A stretch of 64,000 bases of DNA. Origin: Desmodesmus armatus. Lineage: Eukaryota; Chlorophyta; Chlorophyceae; Sphaeropleales; Scenedesmaceae. Each line of letters starts with the position of its first letter. Position 1 is the stretch's first letter. Position numbers and translations under genes: made by a program. The notes below the pieces were generated by a model. That model did no database searches, was not told the origin of the DNA, and saw only the letters and a list, made by a program, of their open reading frames with translations. Shown in pieces: positions 57,221 through 64,000 of this stretch. The stretch is from contig VIIQ02000575.1 of assembly GCA_007449985.2 (NCBI GenBank), positions 372,001-436,000 of the forward strand. Reading direction: 5' to 3'.

Positions 57221-58565
57221 GAAATCCAAAGATCGCAAAGATCGTGTGATCTTGTTTCGTCAAGGTCTTGTAGGACTGGGATTACGCTGTGCTGACATTC
57301 GTCACAGTGTGTGTGGGTGAGCTGCTGCTGCTGGGGTTGTGGCGTGATGTTGTGTTGGTGTGTGGCGTGGGGGAGCTGCTGCGCAGCTCTGCGTGGATTG
57401 CGGCAGCTGTGGTGATGTTTGCTGCATGCACAGCAGCAAGCAGACTGCCAGAGCGAGAGCGCAGAACTGCTCTGCCCCTCTGCTCATGCACACATGTGTG
57501 CAGATATGTAGTTGTGTGTGCACATATACTTGGGGCACCGCGAGCTGGGTGCTCCTGTCCTGCTGGTTGTGTGTCCCTCATGCGTGCTGTGCTCAGCAGC
57601 TTGAAGTTGCAGGTCATGGAAGCCAGCACAGGATGGGTATGGGTGGCTGCTAGTTTGTGCTGCCTGTTGGCTTGCAGGGTGTTTGATTTGTGCATGCCCT
57701 CTTCAACCAGCTGGGCTTGCAGCAGGTGCTTTTGTGCTGCCTGCTGTTGTGGCGGTCTGTGCAGCCTCACTGCACAGCTTCTGGCTGCGTGCTGTTCCTC
57801 TTCTTGAATGGTTGGAACAGACGGAGGAACAGGCTTCAAAATAGACAGTTGCAAAAGCCTGCACAGCTGTCCACTAGTGTACACCGTTTTCCAGGATTGA
57901 GTCACCAGAGCAGCTGAAAATGACCTTCAGCGTCTGCCAGCCCTGGCCCTACTGGTTTACACCATCCCAAAAGTTCAATCGTGCTGATGCTGGTCAAAAG
58001 GCCGAGGTGCTGGTGGAATGTGGGTGGAACAGGGATAGGAGTATAGGAGCAGTGCCCAGAACACACGGAGGTGCGCCTCATCCACCTAGTTGATTGGGGG
58101 AGAGGACGAGAGAGAGGCCTCAACAAGGCAATCAAGCGTCACAGCTACACTTTTGCTACCTTTAGGATGCATGTGAGTAGTGTTGACGTTTAAAAGGTGG
58201 TTGATCACAAGTTGTGATTCACAACAAGGTTTCCTCTGCAGCAGACTGGACAAGCTACGTGGAACCCTTACACAGTTCGGGAATCATTGAGAAGAACATA
58301 TGCTGATCAACGCAGACAAACGCACACAGACTGTGTGCCCTCAGGAAACCTTGAACCCGTCTCAGGTTTAGCCGTCCCGTGATGTGTGTCCTTTCCACCT
58401 GCTGAAGTTTGAATGTTCACATATTGCAGCGCATGTTCCGTGGGTGTATAAGCTACAACGGCAAGTTCCTCGTGCTGTGTGCTGACCCCTCAGCACACAC
58501 GCCACACAGAATGAGTCCGAGCAGCCCCCGCTGTTGTCTCGATGAATTTTTCTAGCCACTTATAA
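57221..58565. other. Intergenic region after DDB1
   Basis: No recognisable gene. The minus-strand open frame 57282-57905 (207 codons) is Ser/Thr/Ala-rich, lacks any known motif, and its strand-complement is also open, so I do not call it. Confidence 0.45.
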
Positions 58566-59708
58566 GCATTTGTAGTTCCAGCAGCGCACCTTGGAGCACT
58601 GCCGCGGCCATGGCATGGAGGAACAACTGATGAGGAGCTTGGCAGCACCTGACGAGCGCTATACGAATCTGGACATGTCACATAAGGTCAAAACGTTATA
58701 TGCATGGGTCATACGCGCTTTCATGTGCTGCAGAGGCTGTGTGGTGTATCGACGGACGGGGTTGTCCAGCACAGATCCTCAAAGTCCCCTGGGTGGAATT
58801 GGGCTTTGGGCCAATTCCACCTAGGCCACTCAGTTGTTGTGAATGCCAACATTCGCTCAACACCTCATGTACGCTTTCTGCTGTCGCTGCAGCTGATGCA
58901 ATACATCATATTGGCCCTGGGTGCTGACACTGTCCGCAGCAGGAGAGGGGTGTCTCCAGGGCTTCTGCAACCTGGGACCTGGCTGAAGGCCGAGAAGAAG
59001 CGACCACCGGTGAGAATTCCGACTAATGCAGTAAGAAGGAGAGTTACCTGGAGATTGGACTGATCTTTGGATCTGCTAAGGTTGTGGTTGACCAACCAAT
59101 GGATCTGCCATGTCATCAGTGTCAGGGGCTTATCAACATGTTGTACAGTGAGTTGCCTTTGAGACAACCTTTGCAATCAAAAGGTAGTTTTTTTGCGTTG
59201 TGCCTGCTGATGCCATGCTGTGGCATGCTGAGCGCCTTGCAGGCTCAATGCATGTCTGCATGTCACCCAAGTGCAGCCGCAAATGCAGTTGGTGTGAACT
59301 TGATGCAAAAGACACCACTGTATATGCCCCACCTGTGCGCCTGTGTTACGCTTTTGTGTGCAACACACAGCCCCTGCAGGACTTTGCTGTTCTGGGAGAG
59401 GGTGTCCTCCACCCTGACGGCAGAATCTACACCCCGCCACCTGGCACAACCCTGCCCACAGCAGACCGCCTGCAGCTGAGCTTCGCAGCAATTGCTCGCT
59501 GGAAGTCCTATCCTTCTGGGGACTGGCCGTCCAATATGCTGTCCCAACGTGGCTCTGGGACAAGGGGCAAGGACGGGCAGCCCTCAATCCATCATATCCC
59601 TCTCCCCCTCCTTCATAGGTTGGGTTGTGACAGATGACGAGGACTTGCAGCAGCTGCTGTCGTGGGCCCACCAGCAGGATGACTTGGACATACACCTGCA
59701 GGTGCGCA
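58566..59708 (+). CDS. Possible 5' exons of a zinc-finger protein gene
   Basis: Coding-like segments with splice-site borders are seen at about 58591-58686 (EEQLMRSLAAPDERYTNLDM), 58893-59009 (LMQYIILALGADTVRSRRG), 59062-59147 (VDQPMDLPCHQCQGLINM), 59240-59390 (HVCMSPKCSRKCSWCELDAK) and 59620-59702 (TDDEDLQQLLSWAHQQDDLD). Several CxxC pairs suggest a zinc-binding region. I could not fix all the junctions or the start. They lie directly upstream of the PHD-like exons on the same strand and are probably part of the same gene. Confidence 0.4.
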
Positions 59709-59971
59709 CACTGATGCGCTGATCGATCATTGCGTTGTATTGATGATGGACCGACCACTTGATGTGATTGGTCGCTTTAGGCGGCGTCAGAGCTAAGAAG
59801 CTGCCTGCGTCCAGTTGGTCACTGATGCGCTTGTGTTGTGTGAGGGACCAGCAACAGGTCACGCTCACTGCATCACCCACTCACTCGCCCACCCACTACT
59901 CACCCACTCGGTCACTCACGCACGCACTCAATCACTCACTCACTCACTCGATATGCTTCTTTGCGCTGCAG

Positions 59972-60497
59972 GACCTGTCAGACATTGCTGCTCGCCCTAG
60001 CAGCCTGCAGCTGGACCACCGTGGGACCCCCACCATCGTCTATCATGAGCCCCGCCCCTGTGTTCTAGCCTCCAAGGGCTGCTTGGAGGTCTGGACGCCC
60101 AGCGGTGGGCACAAACTCAACGACCGTCCGTACCTCGTGACCTGCAGCACATGTCCTGCTTCATACCATGTCTACAAGTAAGAAAGCTTGTGATGCAGTT
60201 TCCCTGGGGTGCTCAGCACTGCATGGGGTTGAGCTTGAGCCGTACCAGCTGTGCCCAGGCAGGGTATGTGTACCTCAGTAATACTGAACCCTGCAGCACA
60301 TGGCCGAACATGAACGACACCCTCACCCTGATATGTGTCCTGCATATATGGCTGATTGAACATTTGCACTCCCCCCCCCACCCACACACAGGGAGTGCCT
60401 TGGCACTCAGACGGGGCCTCTGGACTTCACCAAAGCCAAGAGGTCACCTGCTGGGTGTGGTGCCCTCTGGCTGTGCCCTGGCTGCAAGGACGCGGCG
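59972..60497 (+). CDS. PHD-like zinc-finger exons
   Basis: Two exons with good borders: 59972-60177 (acceptor GCGCTGCAG, donor CTACAA|GTAAGA) and 60392-60497 (acceptor CACACAG, donor GCGGCG|GTGAGC), phases 2 then 0. The product reads DLSDIAARPSSLQLDHRG, then ASKGCLEVW, YLVTCSTCPASYHVYKECLG and GALWLCPGCKDAA. The C-x2-C...H...C...W-x-C-x2-C order resembles the second half of a PHD finger, which reads histone tails. The H-to-C spacing (four residues) is one or two longer than usual. The intron has C-runs just before the acceptor, and the upstream intron ends in a (CACTCACT)n tract. Confidence 0.55.
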
Positions 60498-60847
60498 GTG
60501 AGCTGACCAGCATGACTGATTGTTAGCTGAGCGCATGACCGACACAGCACCGTGCTGCACAGCTCGCGCCGAAGTCGCATTGGCACCTCAGTTCCTCCGA
60601 ACAGGGAAGCACACTCGAGTCAATATGATCACGTGCCGGCTCAACACAACACAGCCAAGGGCTCGCGACAAAATGCGATTTCGCCTGCCGACATCAACAT
60701 CGCTATCGCGTGCCAACATCAACATCGCTCCGGAGCAGCCCGACTTTGCTATCTACTCCGGAAAGCCATACCAAATGTGAACGCCCAAGGTAGGTTCTTA
60801 GCCTGCAGGCCAGTTGACTTGTTCCACATGCGCTTGGCTGCCCGCAG

Positions 60848-61208
60848 GCTAAGGGTTTGCTGCGCCCCACAGCTATCTACCCCGCGCTCGTCAGGGGCGG
60901 CCACGGCTGTGAGCTGCCAAGCGAGCTGGAGGTTATGCCGTTACATGAGTATCGCGAGTGGAAGCTGAACCGCGCCAGCCTGTACCGCAAGTCGGCCCAG
61001 CTCTTCGGCAGCAGCTGCAGCCTCGCAGATCCACATCAGTACCAGATCATGAAGGACCTTGAAGCCAGCTACAGGCAGAAAGTGCAGCAGCAGCTGGTTG
61101 CGTGCTTCAGGGCTGTGCCTGAGTGGCAGCAGCCAGGGGCGGCAGAGGCTGAGGTGGAGCGGCTTTTCCAGGGGCTGCCGCCACTGCTGCCACCACCACA
61201 GGCACCAC

Positions 61209-61245
<37 letters not shown>

Positions 61246-61441
61246 GCCAGCAGTGCCAGCAGCACAGAGTCCTGCGTCAGTAGCAGGGCAGGAGGCTGAA
61301 GCAGCAGAAGCACAAGAAGCAGAAGCAGCAGGGCAGGGGTCTGAAGCCGCAGCTGACGCAGCAACAGTGGCGGTGGACGCAGACCTTTGGCAAGCAGAAC
61401 TGCCAGCATTGGAGGAGGAGGTGCAGGTTGACACAGCAGCC

Positions 61442-61479
<38 letters not shown>

Positions 61480-61587
61480 CCTGGCGGTCCCAACAGCTGC
61501 AGCACCCCCCAACCCGCAGGGGCAGCTGTGGCGGGCAGCGTCCTTCGACGCTGAGCCGACCCCGCTGGCCCAGGTGATGCTGCTGCC

Positions 61588-61667
<80 letters not shown>

Positions 61668-62114
61668 TGCAGCATGACGACTTCATCGCCATGTTGTCAT
61701 CGGAGGAGCCGTCAGACGCAGAGGATGACACCGCCATGACAGAGCAGCATCCGCCGCTTCCTGCTGCTGCTGCTGCCGCCGCTGCTGCAGTAAGCACGCC
61801 TGCTACTGCTGCTGCTGCTGCAGCTGCTGCAGCCATCACTCCTGCTGCTGCTGCAGCAGAAGTAAGCAGTCCTGCTGCAGTCACTGGCACTGAACTGGTG
61901 CAGCTGCAGTACCCACAGCGGCGTGACCCGCGGCCGCGGCTAGCAGTGCTGCCGCTGCCAGCAGCTGCAGCAGCAGCGGCGGCGGCAGCAGCAGCAGCAT
62001 CTGGTGACACCACTGACACGCCGCTGCAGCTGGGGCACTATGACTCCCTGCTGCTGCAGTCAGTGTCATCAGGCAGCGGGGCCTGCCACGGTGGGGTTGT
62101 GGCAACTGAAATTA

Positions 62115-62152
<38 letters not shown>

Positions 62153-62529
62153 CCCCCTGCACCAACAGCAGCAGCAGCAGCAACGGTGCAGCAGTTCACA
62201 GGCCTTGGTGGCAGTATGAGGACAGCAGCAGATGCTGCTGCAGACGGTGGGGCCAGCAGCCCTCTCAGCAACCGCAGCTGCAGTCTTCTCGCCACCCACC
62301 AGCAGCCTGACCTTGGCCACTACCAGCAGCAGCAGCAGCAGGGTGTTGCTGCTGTTGCTGCCAGCGGCGGCGGCGGTGGTGGTAGTGGTGGTAGTGCTGG
62401 ATTGACCACCTGTGCTGCTGCTGCTGCTGGTGCAATAGCGTTTGGCAGCCCTCTGGAGATTTTCACCAACGCTGTCGAGCCTTCAGATGCAGCCTGCCAG
62501 GCCCAGGCTGTGCACCAAGGGACTTGCGA

Positions 62530-62563
<34 letters not shown>

Positions 62564-62768
62564 CTAGAAGCAGCACCTGCTGCTGCTCAAGAGGCTCTAC
62601 TGGAGGATGCAGCAGCAGCTGCTTCTCCTGCTGCTCAGCCTGCAGCAGCAGCTGCCGCCCAGCAGTCACAGTCAGCCTGCAGTCTGATGCCTACTGTTGT
62701 TGCCCAGTCAGCTACTGTGGAGGTGTGCTGGGATGGAGGTAAAGGTGACGGCGATGAGGTGTCCTCAC

Positions 62769-62808
<40 letters not shown>

Positions 62809-63001
62809 GCTGCTGGGTGAGCACCAGCAAGAAGGGGAGGAAGCAGTGGGTGGCATGGCTGGGCAGTTCCAGACTGCCCATGCAGCAGCAGCAGCAGCAG
62901 CACAACCCGCCACTTTTGCGGCTGTTGCAACAGGTGATGCAACGGTTGACGCATGGGTGCAGCAGGCGTTACTGCATACTGCGCCAATTGCTGATGTCAG
63001 T

Positions 63002-63032
<31 letters not shown>

Positions 63033-63482
63033 CAGCAGAGCCTACAACAGCTGCTGGCTTTGCTGCCATCCAACCAGCCCCAATCGCTGCTGGTCTGCAA
63101 GCACCTGTTGCCGCAGAAACAGCAGCGGCAGCAGCAGCAGGACCTGGGGCTTTGTGCCAGCAGTGCCACCAGTGAGAGGCCCTGGAGGTGTCCGGCTCCT
63201 GAAGGGACACCCTTGGAGACAGAACAAGAAGCAGCGACCTCAGGAGGGTGGCAAAGCAGCTGCTGCTGGTGGTGAGGGTTGCGCTGCTGCTGCTGCTGAA
63301 GCTGCTGCACCTACTGCACAGCAGCAGCCGGCAGCAGCAGCTGCGCCGGCAGCGCCAAAGGCAGATGGTGGCTGGGCAGGCAGCACAAGCTTGATGCCAC
63401 CACCAGTAGCAGCAGCAGGAACAACAGCTGCAGGAGCGGTAGCCATACTGCCTCACCCGCCTGTAGTGCTGCACACTGGACC

Positions 63483-63521
<39 letters not shown>

Positions 63522-63774
63522 TGCACTGTCAGGTGGTGTGTGCAGGTTCAGTCAGCAGCCTCCTGCTGCCATTGCCAGACCCCATGCAGCTGGGTCCGCA
63601 GCAGCTGCCATCAGCGCTGCGAATGCAGCAAAAGCGGCCGCAGCAGCAGCTGCAACACCAGCAAGCCGTACATCTAGCAAGAGTCATGTGCTTCTCAGGT
63701 CCTCGCCAGTGGTACCCGCAGCACCGGCACCAGCAGCAGCAGCCGCTGTAACGACGACAACAACAGCTGCAGCT

Positions 63775-63808
<34 letters not shown>

Positions 63809-64000
63809 GCCCCGAAGCAGACTTCCAGCAGCATCAGATGTACGACATGTGGGGCGCCAGCAGCTATGACCCGTTTGCCACCGCGGGCGCTGCAACGACA
63901 GCAATAACATCAGCCCCGACATCACCCCCCTCCCGCCACCATCGACTCCCGAGTCCTCAGCAGGAGCAGCAGCAGCAGCAGCAGCAGCAGGTAGTGGCAG
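60848..64000 (+). CDS. Large Ala/Gln-rich low-complexity exon, continues past window
   Basis: The acceptor CCCGCAG ends at 60847. The frame reads TAIYPALVRGGHGCELPSEL, EYREWKLNRASLYRKSAQLF and a helical KDLEASYRQKVQQQLVACF, then becomes poly-Ala and poly-Gln with acidic and Ser/Gly islands. It stops at TGA 63173-63175. Another frame, one base back, is open from before 63121 to the window end and continues the same style (DFQQHQMYDMWGASSYDPFA). One lost base before 63175 would join them. The protein may be the rest of the PHD-like gene upstream, possibly a transcription or chromatin factor; that is inference. The folded N-terminal ~110 residues are not recognised. Confidence 0.55.
61591..61670 (+). 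repeat. Long (CAG)n tract coding poly-Gln
   Basis: Over 20 consecutive Gln codons, nearly all CAG. Further (CAG)n/(GCA)n tracts occur at 61211-61241, 61442-61475, 62116-62150, 62772-62808, 63002-63029, 63484-63519 and 63774-63808. The same repeat is read as Gln or Ala depending on frame. Confidence 0.9.

Noticed and set aside
61069..62019. 316-codon minus-strand open frame of Ala, Ser and Cys
   Set aside because: It is the complement of (CAG)n/(GCA)n tracts in the plus-strand Ala/Gln-rich exon.
63155..63175. CQQCHQ as a zinc-binding end of the Ala/Gln-rich protein
   Set aside because: It lies just before a stop that probably results from a frameshift; the other frame continues in the same low-complexity style.

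Overview
The window is nuclear DNA from a eukaryote, most likely a chlamydomonadalean (volvocine-type) green alga. The evidence is intron-rich genes with GT-AG splicing, very GC-rich introns full of G and C homopolymers, frequent poly-Ala/poly-Gln tracts written by (GCA)n/(CAG)n, plant/algal-type proteins (a phylloquinone-pathway acyl-CoA ligase and an OPR-like helical repeat protein), and LINE remnants. The species assignment is inference.

Layout. 1-255: 3' end of a PHOSPHO-type HAD phosphatase gene (+). 690-2458: small multi-exon gene (+) for a secreted, probably GPI-anchored protein. 2761-6166: two tandem copies of a ~1.1 kb non-coding repeat, the first split by a 5'-truncated LINE (-) with target-site duplications. 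6313-8840: o-succinylbenzoate-CoA ligase gene (AAE14/MenE, +), two exons, with one apparent frameshift. 9840-10406: second LINE C-terminal remnant (-). 10517-11695: first four exons of an S28 prolyl carboxypeptidase (+), catalytic part missing. 11932-13482: intronless OPR-like helical repeat protein (-). 15110-56792: a complete 24-exon DDB1 gene (+) covering about two thirds of the window. About 58566 to beyond 64000: a zinc-finger (PHD-like), Ala/Gln-rich protein gene (+) running off the window.

The main discovery is in the DDB1 introns. I reconstructed all 24 exons with consistent splice phases; they encode about 1256 residues after allowing for five single-base deletions. Around most exons, extra partial copies lie in the neighbouring intron. 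Copies of an exon's 3' end, with its donor site, lie downstream. Copies of an exon's 5' end, with its acceptor site, lie upstream. I count roughly 35. The introns therefore seem to have grown by repeated tandem duplication across splice junctions. Intron 5 (14.5 kb) and intron 10 (7.8 kb) are filled with larger arrays that may be old products of the same process. Introns also tend to carry G-runs near the 5' splice site and C-runs near the 3' splice site on the sense strand.

Single-base deletions in otherwise conserved exons recur in DDB1, AAE14 and the Ala/Gln-rich gene. This fits consensus sequencing error better than independent gene death. Apart from sharing a chromosome, the genes show no common pathway.
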